In this document: positions 27,901-40,500 of the stretch, in pieces
Layout of the letters: every line of letters starts with the position of its first letter
How positions within the stretch are numbered: the first letter of the stretch is position 1
DNA from: Arenicola marina
Lineage: Eukaryota > Annelida > Polychaeta > Arenicolidae
Reading direction: 5' to 3'
Assembly: GCA_964019135.1 (NCBI GenBank)
Contig: OZ025260.1
Location: forward strand, 30,932,254 to 30,996,253
Length of the DNA stretch: 64,000 nucleotides
The notes under the pieces: generated by a model
The model's input: the letters and a program-made list of their open reading frames with translations, nothing else
What the model was told of the DNA's origin: nothing
Databases searched by the model: none
Translations under genes and position numbers: made by a program

Positions 27901-28170
27901 CCACTATCCTTACCATCACTGTATCCTTACCACCACTGTATCCTTACCACCACTGTATCCTTCACCACCACTGTATCCTTACCACCACTGTATCCTTACC
28001 ACCACTGTATCCTTACCACCACTGTATCTTTACTACCACTGTATCCTCACCACAACTGTATCCTTACCACCACTGTATAGTTACCACCAATGTATCCCTA
28101 CCACGACTGTATGCTTACCACCACTTTATCCTTACCCCTACTCTAGACTACTTTCCTTCACCAACACTGT
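18984..28170 (+). repeat. 9.2-kb C-rich 17/18-bp satellite
   Basis: Some 500 head-to-tail copies of a 17-bp unit TATCCTTACCACCACTG and an 18-bp variant TATCCTTCACCACCACTG, with GCATCC, TATCCCGCACCACCA and TTATCACC variants. The + strand has about one G per unit. Block duplication is superimposed: identical variant patterns recur 949 bp apart (22017 and 22966; 22549 and 23498) and 1015 bp apart (24843 and 25858; 25172 and 26187). Open frames of up to 686 codons (Tyr/His/Pro/Leu/Thr/Val repeats) result from the unit having no stop codon and are not genes. I saw no conserved spacer of different sequence, so this is not a CRISPR-like array. Confidence 0.97.
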
Positions 28171-29068
28171 ACACATAGAACAGAGGGATATCATTCAAGT
28201 GTCATTAAATGTACCCAAGGTGGGAGGTCGGGTGGTTAACTTGTGACCCTCTGCCCGGAGTGCTAAGCCAGTGTATATCGATTGGAGAGTCTTGTTTTCG
28301 TGTCAAATCGTTGGGTTTTTTGCGCTGGTTTGGGGCCTCTGGGACGATGTTTACATATCAAATGATGTCCCTCTTTGTTCCCTCGGCTGAAACCATAGCT
28401 GTTATTGGTTATATCCGAAGATGGCTAAATGCATAGATGCTCAACACTTAACTTAATCAAAATTGACAACCGTTGTATTGAAAAATGGAGACCGTTTGCC
28501 AAATAATGAAATAATTGAGATCTTGAAGCAATATATCAATGGATCAAATTAGAGATTAGGCCCATAATGACTAACCTAATTTGGATAAATACACATGATT
28601 GATATAATTTGATGATTAGTCCGTTTATTGCTTAAACACGTACTGAAGATTTCACCCGTCTCAGTGACAATGGTCTATACTTGTTACTGTGCGAGGAGAA
28701 ACGGTGTTAACCCTACATAAAACCCATCCTCACGTGGATGAGTTTATAAGCTTACCGACCGACTAAAGGTTATCATGTTTTGGCTTTGAACCATTTTTCC
28801 ACATTTGACAATGCATGATAAATTGACTCTGTCCACACGCAATATCTGCCTGGAGAACGAGGAAATTCCAGTGGGAGAGACTCTGCGCACAACCTGTCAG
28901 TGATGTAATGTCTTCTCTGTTTTAGTAGTAGAACATTTTGTAGAAGAAGAGTACGCCCCCCCCCCCGCCCCCCACCCCCCGATTAAAATCTGCAATTATC
29001 TCAAAGTTACTTTTGCTTGTACCCCATGCACCCTCATCATATCGCCCTTAATAACGTGGTTATATCAT
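28171..29068. other. Gene-free region
   Basis: AT-rich DNA with a C-rich patch at about 28957-28980. A 75-codon open frame at 28209-28436 has no recognisable domain. Nothing else was recognised. Confidence 0.4.
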
Positions 29069-29325
29069 ATAATCCAGATATCTATAATCCAGGCATATAT
29101 AATCCAGATCTCTATAACCCAGGCATATATAATCCAGATCTCTATAATCCAGGCATATATAATCCAAATCTCTATAATCCAGGCATATATAAACCAGATC
29201 TCTATAATCCAGGCATATATAATCCAAATCTCTATAATCCAGGCATATATAAACCAGATCTCTATAATCCAGACATATATAATCCAGATCTCTATAATCC
29301 AGACATATATAATCCAGGTTGTTAT
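29069..29325 (+). repeat. 30-bp tandem repeat
   Basis: About eight to nine copies of a 30-bp unit containing TCTATAATCCAGGCATATAT, with AATCCA/AACCA alternation. The array decays rightwards into related ATATATAAGCCA motifs to about 29500. The unit is a multiple of three, so an Asn/Tyr/Pro-rich frame is open through it; it is not a convincing gene. Confidence 0.93.
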
Positions 29326-31961
29326 AGTCTAAAGATAAATAATCCAAAAATCTATAACTCAGATATCTATAAGCCAGATATATATATAAGCCACATATAT
29401 ATAAGCCATATATATATATAGGCCACATATATATAAGCCAGAGGTCTTGAACCAGGATCTATAAGCCAGATATCTTAAACTAGGTATATATAAGCCAGAT
29501 TACGCATTATTTAGATTATTATGTGGCACGTTATACAAACGAATGAAGTTGCACACACGTTTTTCGTGGCTAGGTTATACAAGCTGTAGCTAAAATCCTG
29601 TCTACCGAGTTACTTTATACAAGTTAATGAAGATACACACTTATGTTGTGGTTGTTGTGCACAAGGTGCCGATGCTACACAAACGTTTCTCGCAGTTAGT
29701 TTACGTAAACTCATGTAGCTTTGTACATTTTACTCGTTTACATTTCACTCGTGGCTACCGTATACAAGCTGATAAAGCTACCTAAAATGGTTGCTTCATA
29801 TAAGCTAATGAGGCTACATACAATTTTCAATTGATGCAAGCTGATGCAGCTACACAACTCTGTACACGACGGTGAAGCTACACGCAGTTTACTCGTTAGT
29901 TTACACGTCGATTAAGTTAGTCGCAATTAAAGTTGCTGACACAGATATGTCGACCATTCGATTCCGTATCATAGTCTGCAACGAAAGATCAAGACGCAGA
30001 AACAATGCCTAATTCTGCTGATCGTAGGTTGGAAGCTGCGTGTTCTAAATCACAATTTTGTGTATAGTTCACATGTCTATTGGACAATTGCGCAAGTTCA
30101 CGACAGTGAATGTTAGCGGCAAGAATGGATAGTTTCTCGCTCTAAGCAAGCCATAATCTGTTACAATGTCAGATCCTGGCATGCTGTTGACCGGGGGAAA
30201 CTGGCTCAAGCTTTCCGTTTGTCTTTCGGATTCATGGATGTTTAATTTGTTCCAATTAAACACCAAGAGCGTGTAGCATGTACGCCAGGTTCCCGTCGTA
30301 ACGACCTCATCACGGCCGGGTTATTATCTTAGTTACAGGATGATTCAGGTTTTGCTACCGTGGAGCACTTGATTGTGGACATTTATCTCCAGGCCAGGTT
30401 TTAATCCCCTGGAGCCGATATCCGCATGGCGTTCCATTGTTTGAGTTCCCATTGTTCCCGGAGACGAGGAACCGATATATTAAGTGTCAAGTCGCTACTA
30501 ATAACTCATCAGAGTAATACTTATCAGTCTTATCGTGTCAAACACGGGCTTCAGATAATAACGGCGTGTTTTGTCGGCTATGGTCCTGCCCATCTATCTC
30601 TCTGGCCGCCTGAGGGACATCTGATAGAGGGGGAATCTAATTGGCTGGTCTTCGATGGGTATGGCCACTGCGGCGACAGAGTGATACCTTGATGAACTCG
30701 TTGGCCAGTTGTTGTCGCGGTCGGTGCGGTTAGTGACACACCCTCAGGGGTGCAATATTGCCTAACCCATTGTTTGTCGTCTCAACCGCGCATGCGTGCA
30801 ACGCGCCTTCCCCATGCCGCCATCTTGGTTTTTCACTCCTATAGTACACTTTATGATTACAATTTGTTTTAATTTGTCGAGGTTGTCCTGCACCCGGGGC
30901 AGGCAGTTCAAAAGAGCGATATATTTACAATAGGTTGAACTTGTATGAAGGTTGCGGCATGGACTTTCTGAAAAAGCAGCAACACTGCAACAAAACAGTC
31001 TCGAGTATGACTTCTACGCTGACAACTCAGACGTCATGACAACCATATTGCATAAATAAACTATTCTTTTAAGGATGACTTTAAAAAATATTTGATTATG
31101 AATAATATGAATAAATAAATCGGGATGATATAGTGGGGCACTTGAATAAATATACATGTACACCCGCTCCTGACCAACGCCCCCCCCCCTGCTCCCACTG
31201 CCACGCCACGTCGCACCCCCCTCAAGCCCCCCAGGGAGGTTAGGGGCGGGGGGTGGGGTATGGGGGTAACTGATATCGACAGAAAGGTTGCAGCTCTACA
31301 GCTTTCGACACCAACATGACATCAGCAATGACACTTTCCCGTCAAGTCTTTTCTTAGCAGTTTCGGAATAGAACTTCTTTCTTCTTTCTGTTTCGCTGAT
31401 AAGGATACCAAGGACGTGAACGTTGATTGCCTGTGGCTATCTCTGGCTACCTTATTAACTGCCAATCGAGACCGTAACGTTCCCTGCCAGTTGTCGGCCT
31501 TTGTTTAATAGTCACTCATGTAACGCGGTGTTGAAGCCTCTTGCCTGACATTATACCACTTGACTTTGCGAAGTTCGCGTCATGTCTCAGTTAAAACAAA
31601 ACATACTTGGTATAATCCGGATATGCAATAACAAAACAAGTTTCAGACATGAGACAGCTTGATGATACTTGAGAGATTGCTGCCATAATCTGCAACTTTA
31701 GAAGTGTAATGCTGCACATACAGCAATTTTTATATCTCCGTTTTGATTTTCAACATCTTTTGGAGACACGTCCTGGACACATGTTCTGAGAGTGTGCATG
31801 CTAACTCTGAACGGAATAGATGTCTTATCATGTTAAAAGGCAAAACAACAGTAGCGATGCTCCAATTTTGATGACGTAGTACACAATAAAGTCATACTTT
31901 CCCACACGAGATGCACACATTTTGCCCCCCAAAATTTGTGCTAATGTCATGTTATTTATTA
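29326..31961. other. Gene-free region upstream of Xlox
   Basis: The stretch 29530-29940 repeats the theme 'TACA..AGCT(A/G)ATGAAGCTACACA' loosely, without a fixed period. A promoter-like patch at 30786-30828 is listed separately. A C-rich/G-rich patch lies at about 31180-31265. No coding exon is recognised, but a 5' non-coding exon of Xlox could lie here unseen. Confidence 0.4.
30786..30828. promoter_or_regulatory. NRF1-like and YY1-like motif pair
   Basis: CCGCGCATGCGTGC (786-799) resembles the NRF1 palindrome, and GCCGCCATCTTGG (816-828) fits the YY1 consensus very closely. Such pairs mark many animal housekeeping promoters. No gene start is visible nearby, so this is a motif match only. 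Confidence 0.3.
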
Positions 31962-32480
31962 TTATACACCATATAAATATACCTTTACACTTTTAAATAC
32001 CTTTCCATTCAAATTATACACCATATAAATATACTTTTACACTCTTAAATACATTTCTATTCAAATTAGACACCATATAAATATACCTTTACACTCTTAA
32101 ATACATTTCCATTCAAATTATGCACCATATAAATACACCTTTACACTCTTAAATACATTTGCATTCAAATTATACACCATATAAATATACCTTTACACTC
32201 TAAAATACATTTCCATTTAAATTATACACCATATAAATACACCTTTACACTCTTAAATACAATTCCATTCAAATTATACACCATATAAATACACCTTTAC
32301 ACTCTTAAATACATTTCCATTCAAATTATACACCATATAAATACACCTTTACACTCTTAAATACATTTCCATTCAAATTATACACCATTTAAATATACCT
32401 TTACACTCTTAAATGCAGTTCCATTCAAATTATGCACCATATAAATATACCTTTACACTCTTAAATGCAGTTTCATTCAA
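31962..32480 (+). repeat. 52-bp AT-rich tandem repeat
   Basis: About ten copies of a 52-bp unit containing ACACCATATAAATATACCTT and CTCTTAAATACATTTCCATT. Copies differ by scattered substitutions. It lies about 0.7 kb 5' of the predicted Xlox start codon. Confidence 0.95.
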
Positions 32481-32888
32481 GCAAGCAATGTAACAGTTTC
32501 TGAAATTACATACTGCTGTTTGAGTAACAGTCATTTTAACATCGCGCGTACCCCTCTAGCTTTCTGTTTATGATATATGTTGGTGTAGCCCGAGCTGTAG
32601 CACGTGTACCTCTAGATACAATAAAAAGTGTATTTCTATCCCTAGAAAGAGACTTTTAGGAAGTAAATGTTGACTGATATCGGCAGTTTTAAACAATAAA
32701 TTGACCCGTAGCCGAAGCTTTATTAAGTTTCTTTAATTTCTCAATTAAAATAACTTCATTCAAGTTTCATAATGTTGAAAGTGATGATATATGATAATTT
32801 TATGCTATCTTATCAATGTAAAGCTAAGGTATTTTTTAACATTTCCTCCCGTGCAGAGCTGCCGCTTGAATAGAGCAGAAACACTGGT

Positions 32889-33108
32889 AGAGCGGATCGG
32901 ACAGAGCGGACCGAGCAGAGCGGACCGCACAGAGCGGACCGCACAGAGCGGACCGAGCAGAGCGGACCGCACAGAGCGGACCGCACAGAGCCGACCGCAC
33001 AGAGCGGACCGAGCAGAGCGGACCGCACAGAGTTGACCGCACAGAGCGGACCGAGCAGAGCGGGCCGAACAGAGCGGACCGGACAGAGCGGACCGCATCG
33101 AGCGGACC
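32889..33108 (+). repeat. 14-bp GC-rich repeat 5' of Xlox
   Basis: About 15 copies of a 14-bp unit AGCGGACCGCACAG, with AGCGGACCGAGCAG, CCGGACAG and AGTTGACC variants. It ends 95 bp before the preferred Xlox ATG and would lie in the 5' UTR or proximal promoter. The Xlox frame stays open backwards through part of the array, but the first in-frame ATG after it is at 33111. Confidence 0.93.
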
Positions 33109-33203
33109 TTATGAAGTTGGTGGTCAGAGCGGAACTAGCTAGGGATGTCGACCACTGGAGCCTGTCCGTCTGTAGTCCAAGTGTGACCTCCCCCACCCAC
33201 ACC

Positions 33204-34560
33204 ATGATGGAGGAGGGGCCACACTACTACCAAGGACACCCCTACCAAGGCCGTGACTACATCGGCGGGGGGTACAGCGCCGCCCACCACCACCACCTCC
33301 CCTCCACCTGTCTCTATGGCAACGGGACGGCCAGCGTCGCGCCTGGAGTGTTGCCTGGATACGGCGGCCAGGCCATGTCGGTCGTGGATGGGGGGCAGGG
33401 GGGTACCCTGGTGCTGGACGGCCACGTGCACGACGAGCAATTCGCCCCCCACCACCCCCACCACCCCCACCCCCACCACCCCCACCACCCCTCCCAGCAG
33501 GCCATGCCGCTCCACCACGCCGGCTTCCACCAGGGGGCGCACTCCGCCATGGGAGAGGGCGCCGTTTCGCCCATCTACCACCAGATGTCGCTCAGCGCCA
33601 CGATGACCAACAACACTCCGGCCCACGTGACCTCCCACGTGACACCTCCCCACGCGGCGCTACCGGTCAGTGGCGGCGGCGGACTGACCCACCCCCCGTC
33701 GCAGGTGTCCCCTCCGGGCCACGTGGCGGGGTCGTCGTCATCGGCGGGGGGGTGTAGCCCGGCGGACCAGTGCCTCCAGGGGTCGGGCCTTCCCCTCCCC
33801 CTCCCCCACCCCCACACCCACACCCACCCAGCCCAGCAACTGCTTTCAGACGTGAGCAATGTGCCGGCCCACTTCGCCAGCCTGTACCCCCACCTGCCGC
33901 ACCCCGCGGAGATTGGACTGCCCCACCCAAACCACCCCAACCACCCTCACCCCTACCCCCACCCCCTCCACCACCAGGAGGGAGGACCGCGCCAACCGTG
34001 CCAGGGGACCCCGTCCCCACCCCATCCCCCGCCCGCCCACCAGAACCACCGCAAGTTGCCCCGAAGACCCCGACTATCGCAGCCCGCCATGGGGCTAGGG
34101 CTGGGACCCCCGTCCCCCGGCTCCGGGGGGGTCAGCGCCATGGGGGTGCCCCCCTTCGGCCGCCAGTGCGCGCGGCGTCCCCCACCACCCCCCACAGCCC
34201 TCGGGGGTGGCACCCCTGACGGGTCCCCCGTGGACGTCAAACCCCCGCTACATCTCGCCCACCAGGGGGCAGCACCGGCGACAACCGGATCCGGAAATAG
34301 AAAACAACACAACAACAATAATAACAATAACAACAATAACAAGTGTAGCAGAAATAACAACCCACGGACGTTTGTTGTGGGTGGGACGGTGAAGGAGGAC
34401 GGGAACCCCCACCCCCTCACAGACGACCCCGGCGAGCGTCGAACCCTCAAGGCGGAAACGCCCGAGCGCTCGCCGAAGAGAGCCGAAGGGAAGCCCCTGC
34501 ACTTCCCGTGGATGAAAACCACCAAGTCCCATGCCCACCAGTGGAAGGCGCATTGGCCGG
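33204..34560 (+). CDS. Xlox: Xlox coding exon 1
   Basis: Carries residues 1-452 plus one base of codon 453, including the TCLYG motif and the hexapeptide FPWMK at 34503-34517. The splice donor CCGG|GTAAGT at 34560/34561 is a near-perfect consensus and falls in the expected place, between hexapeptide and homeodomain. The exon is very GC-rich and proline/histidine-rich; long open frames on the other strand and frames are shadows of this composition. Confidence 0.9.
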
Positions 34561-37500
34561 GTAAGTCCCCCCCCCCCCCCCACCACAACCACCCACCCAC
34601 CCACCCCGCGGGCAGCCGTATTTACAGTTAGTCCCATACTTATATTTCTCATATTCCTATACAAAGAGGTTTTACCCATAAAGTTTACCCATAAAATCGT
34701 TTGTTCGAGGAACGTGTTCACTCTTATACCACGACATCCATGCACCCCCCCCCCCCACCCCACACCCCACCTGCCTCCGCAACGTCGTGCGACTACTGAA
34801 TTTTGAAAAAAAAAAACATAATACTTTTATGTAAACAAAACAACACAAAAAACCATACACCGATGACGTATTTGTCATCATATGACGTCACAAGCGCAGG
34901 CCATACGCGCGGCGCATCATCTCGGCCACTTCACTCAGGCCAGACGCGCGGCGCAACATTTCGGCCACTTCACTCAGGCCATCATGCCCGCCACTTCACT
35001 CAGGCTATCACGTTCGCCACTTCACCCAGGCCATACGCGCAGCACATCATTTCGGCCACTTCACCCAGGCCATACCCTCGGCGCATTATGTCCGCCACTT
35101 CACCCAGGCCATACGCGCGGCGCATTATGTCCCCCACTTCACTCAGGCCATACGCGCGGCGCATTATCTCGGCCACTTCACTCAGGCCATACGCGCGGCG
35201 CATCATTTAGGCCACTTCACTCAGGCCATCATGCCCGCCACTTCACTCAGGCCATACGCGCAGCACATCATTTCGGCCACTTCACCCAGGCCATACGCTC
35301 GGCGCATCATGTCCGCCACTTCACCCAGACCATACGCGCGGCGCATCATGTCCGCCACTTCACTCAGGCCATACGCACGGCGCATTATCTCGGCCACTTC
35401 ACTCAGGCCATACGCGCGGCGCATCATTTCGGCCACTTCACTCAGGCCATCATGCCCGCCACTTCACTCAGACCATCATGTCTGCCACTTCACTCAGGCC
35501 ATACGCGCAGCACATCATTTCGGCCACTTTACTCAGGCCATACGCGCGGCGCATCATTTCGGCCACTTCACTCAGGCCATCATGCCCGCCACTTCACTCA
35601 GGCCATCATGTCCGCCACTTCACTCAGGCCATCATGTCTGCCACTTCACTCAGGCCATACGCGCAGCACATCATTTCGGCCAATATCACCCAGGCCACAC
35701 GCGCAGCACATCATTTCGGCCACTTCACCCAGGCCATACGCGCGGCGCATCATGTCCGACACTTCACTCAGGCCATGCGCGCGGCGCATCATATAGATCA
35801 CTTTACTCAGGCCATCATGCCCGCCACATCACTCAGGCCACACGCGCGGCGCATCATCTCGGCCACTTCACTCAGGCCATACGCGCGGCGCATCATCTGG
35901 GCCACTTCACTCAGGCCATACGCGTGGCGCCCTAGATAATAGAGAGTTATTGCACTACGTTTCCGCGCCACTGATACGCATCCCGATCCCTTAGCGCCGA
36001 TACGTTTACGTTTCGGTTGTTCACTATCGTGCGGCGCACAAATGAGTTATTGCAGTCGATGTTCAGTCGACAGCCGTAAAGGTGGAAGCGTCGGCGCTGT
36101 TCACAATTTAAGAAGGCGATCCCTCAATAGAAACAGACAAGAATACAACTAGAACAAATAGTTTAAACATTTTGCTTTTAAAATGTTAATATTTGGTTAT
36201 GTGTATTTATATTACTTCTTTTGCTGTTACCTTTAAACAAACAAAAGCACAAACAAAATGTGACAGAGCAGTTTGCTTAGGACTATTTCTGATGGATTAG
36301 GATACATAATGAACCATTTCTAGAATAACGCCTTCTGGTAATGCTTATTTTATTCTTTTTTTTTTCTTTCATTATTTCATTATAATTTATGAACAAACTG
36401 AAAAGTTGTTCCGCAAGGAATAAGTTCAAATCTTATTGAAACAACACTTACATAATAAATGTGAACCCATATAAACATGTTCATTGAACAGTTACTTAGC
36501 ATATAGGCTATGACCACTAACCAGGATCTGGCCTGGCCAATACTATCTCTACATGTAGTAGTGAATTACGGTTACACGTCAATAAATGAATGTAATATAT
36601 ATATATACTCATCAAGGCTAGTCATGTAACAGTATTAAAAAAAATGTTTCACCTTCCAAAGGCTTATGGTATTTATTTCGGATTTGGATGGGTCGGGAGG
36701 GGAGGGGGGGAGCTGAAACATGCAGTTTCTATGGGGCCATCTAATTAGATGAACCTATAGTTAGCATGTTTAAGTTTTTTTTAAAGAATTGCAACGTAAT
36801 ATATAAGCCGGTGTTTTGGCGACCAAAACGTGCCTCGACGTTAGCAGTAGTTAGTGCAGTCTGGCAAAGGTTCTTTTGAGGAAAATGTTTATATAAAACT
36901 TGAGTTGCTGACATTATAAACAACCCACCGTCATCCAGTGTCTCTCCTTCTATAGTACAGTTAGTCTTAGTCGCATATATAAACACACATGTATGTTTCA
37001 AACAACGCTGGTCGTAGAGTGTTAATGGTTTGGGCGGAATTGTGCAGAGTGAATGGCCACTGCGCTGGCCACTGCAGACGACCGAAAAATCTTTCACTTA
37101 CATTCGACTAATTCATTTGCTTTTCCCCGTCTAAAGACAACCAATACAATATATAAGCATATGCGCAGTATCCTCTCCCGATAACAGCAAAAACCGCAAC
37201 ATGCATTCGCAGAAAAAAGAAAGATATTAAGGAAATTCCCTTGGGCTGTGATACGTACGGGCAAAACGTTAGAAAGGCGATTTATACGTTGTCCCACAAA
37301 CGGATCCCGCAAGCGTAGATATGTATGTAGGTCAGGAAACACCCCGAGTTATGATGACGTAATTGCTCGACGGGTTACGTTTGGGATACGTTCAATCGAA
37401 AACGTAGTGCAATAACTCTCTAATTTTATTGCACGGAGATCGAATGCCGTGCCACACGGCTCTGCCTCACACGTCTTTTGTCCCAACCCGTCACACCGTT

Positions 37501-40500
37501 TGTCGGATTTCTCCCGATACCCAAGCTCGACTTCCGCCGTCGCTAAAAGGCGATTTTTTCCCCGTTCCTGAAGACCGAAAACAAACACGGTCTGTCGAGT
37601 TGAAAACGTCCAATTGTCTAATTAGTTGATAGCGGGTGATGATAACACGGCGGGACTGACGTGGAGGAGGGGCTTCTCAGGCCCTGCGATGATAAGTGAG
37701 GGGCTCTCAGCGACTGGGGCTACCCGCAACACGACCTCCTCCTCCTCCCCCCTCGCCACTGCCCCATCACCGTGAACCCCACACCCACCCTTACCCCAAC
37801 CCTCACCCTCCCCATTACCCCCACCCTTACCCCAACCCTCACCCTCCCCCCTACCCCCACCCTCACCCCCACCCCACTTCCACCCTCATCCCCGCCCTCA
37901 ACACCAGCACCCGTATACCGGTCACATCATCATTGGCCGCTTCCGCTCTTTACTTCGTCAGCAGCCCGACCCCCCCCCCCCCTCCCCTCCATGCCCTCCA
38001 TGCCCGTCCATCCCCACTCCCATGAATCCCCACCATGAAGCCAAGAATGCGCCCCTCCCCGCACACTCACGCACAGCTTTGCCGCACCCCCAACTGTTTC
38101 ACCCCTACCTCCACCCCCCCCCATCCCATCCCGCACGCACTCCAGCCTCCCCGCCCCACCCCCTCGTGCCTACCCCCACCCCCTGGTCCCTACCCCTATA
38201 GTCTCAATAACTGTCTGATACAGACAAGGAGCTTCACTCTCCGCTCCCTAGATGTCACGTCGGACCCTCAAGTCCCTCTAATACCGCCCTGCTCCCACCC
38301 CTAGCGGCAGTTTTCTCTCATTCTCCACCCAGCATCGCGTGGACACGGAGGGCGGGATGGGGTCGGTGGCGATGGGGTAGAGAGGGCGGGTGATCCTCCC
38401 CGCCCCCCCCCCCCACCCCGGTTCGTTATCACACATGGCGACCGTCCGTGTTGACCGACCAGGATACACTCGGCATCCTGTAGGTCGCAGGACAAATATT
38501 GACACTTCTGCCATACATAGAAACACCACCCACCCCCCTCACCCATCCGTCCCTTCCCCCTCTTTTTTTCCGCCCGCCTGCCCCCCCCCCCCCCCCCGCC
38601 ATCCACTCCTCATCGTGCCCTTCTGATTAACCTGCCCTTCCCCGGTCACGGCCCCCTCGCCCCCGTCAACCCACCTCCCCCATCTCCAGACCAGCTGAGA
38701 CTGGAGTGGAGGGTGACGTGGGTGGTGAGAGTGGATGGGGTAGGGTGGAACGGAAGAGCGGAGTGGGGGACAGAAGAGGGGGAGGGAGCGGCGGGGGAGT
38801 GGGGGTAGGGGGTGGGGAGGGAGCGGCGGGGGAGTGGGGGTAGGGGGTGGGGAGTGACAGATCTGATCGTTTAGCCGTTGAGAGCAGTCACGAAAGTAAC
38901 TAAGTGAAGATAGGAGGAGGGGTGAAGCAAGGGGAGGGGTATCGACATGATGTATTTGAGTATATGGGTAGGCCTGTATATGATAGCTTTGACAGTTGCG
39001 ATATCCGAGATATATCTAGAAGGGGGGCGGGAGGGATGGGGTGGAGGGGATTAGAGGGGGGGGGGGGAGGTTGGTTGTATGGCCCTGCTGGGATAGCAGT
39101 CGTTACCACAGAGGTCGCACTCTCTTAGATATCACTGACAGAATGCAGAATGACTGAACGGTGACGTTGGCCCCTAATATCGCTCGTTATCGTGTGATAC
39201 AAACTATATTCTAACGGCCGCCATGGAATTAAAGACTAGTACAGATTTAGAGCACGTTTTCTTAAAATCAACATATGCTACATGGCTTCCTTCCCCCATT
39301 GACGCGATATTCACCAAAAGTGGTTAAAGCGTCCTGAATATACAACCAACCAACCGACTGCAGCCACGGCTTCCGTACTCTCAGACCCGGATCGCCACAT
39401 AGGTGTCGCACAAGTTTTGTCGCCTCACACAAATGAGGGCAATCTGTCCGGATTAATAAACGACCCATCTCCATTCATCAACTGGTGGCTCGTTATTAAC
39501 CACCAGACAATAGCCGCTATGGGGTGGGGTGGGGGGTAGGGGGGGGGGCGCTACGGGGGTTCAAAGTAGGGGGGAGGACGGGGGGCTTTCTGAAATGACA
39601 ACACCCTAAGCAGACCGCGGTGCGTGGTGGTGGTGGTGGTGGTCGTGGTCGTGGCGGGGGGTGGTGGTGGTGCTGGTGGTGGTGGTTGTGGTGGTGGTGG
39701 GGCTGGTGGTGGTGCTGGTGGTGGTGGTTGTGGTGGTGGCGGGGATGGCGGTGGTGATGGTGGTGGTGGTGGCAGTGGAGGTTGACCGGCCACGCTTCGG
39801 ACCCAACCCGGCCCACTCTGTCCTGCCTTTTTCCTGTCGTTCCTCTTGCACAACAGTTTTTTTTATGTTTCATCAAATCTTTCAATGATGTAATAATTTC
39901 GCCTGATTTCGGGTGCTTTTTAGAGTTAATTTCGCGCGGTTCGTTAGCTTCAGGCGTCGATCAGTCACTCAAGTGACGTCCAAGGTTTCTGATTGAGTCA
40001 CGAATTACTGAAGAGGTCGTCCACATCTGCGTAGTTACCGGGTTGTGTCGGTGGACTGGGAGGGAGGGGGGAGGGTGAGGGTAAGGGGCGGGGGGGGGGG
40101 GGATTGTGTCCCAGCAACAGGTAGAGCTATGGATGATATCATGTGGATAGCCATAGCATAGTGAAATCCATGGGTTAAAGAGAAGCTTGGAAGGGGAGGG
40201 TGGCAAGAAGAGAGGGGTGGCGGGAGGAGAGGGGGAGAGGGGGTGGCAGGAGGACAGGGGTGGCAGAAGGAGAGGGGGTGGCTACAGGGGGTCCAGGTTG
40301 AATAGAAGGGATTCTCACTGAATGAAGTTGGCTTTCCGAAAAAACTGTTGACCGGGTACGTGTATGTGTGTGTATGTGTGTGGGTGTGGGGGGCGGGGGG
40401 GTGATCCACAAAGGGGTTCAGGGGTAGGGGTGATCCACAAAGGGGTGGGGGTGATCCACAAAGGGGTGGGGTGATTCACAAAGGGGGTGGGGGTGATCCA

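Noticed and set aside
18965-28178. Many long frames (up to 686 codons) rich in Tyr, His, Pro, Thr and Leu
   Set aside because: The 17/18-bp unit has no stop in these frames; the frames shift with unit-length changes and have no start or splice context.
33135-34600. Several - strand frames over Xlox exon 1
   Set aside because: Shadows of GC-rich coding sequence; none has a conserved motif.
36741-37342. Transposase gene inside the 23-bp-TIR element
   Set aside because: Two short - strand frames overlap but show no catalytic or DNA-binding motif that I can recognise.
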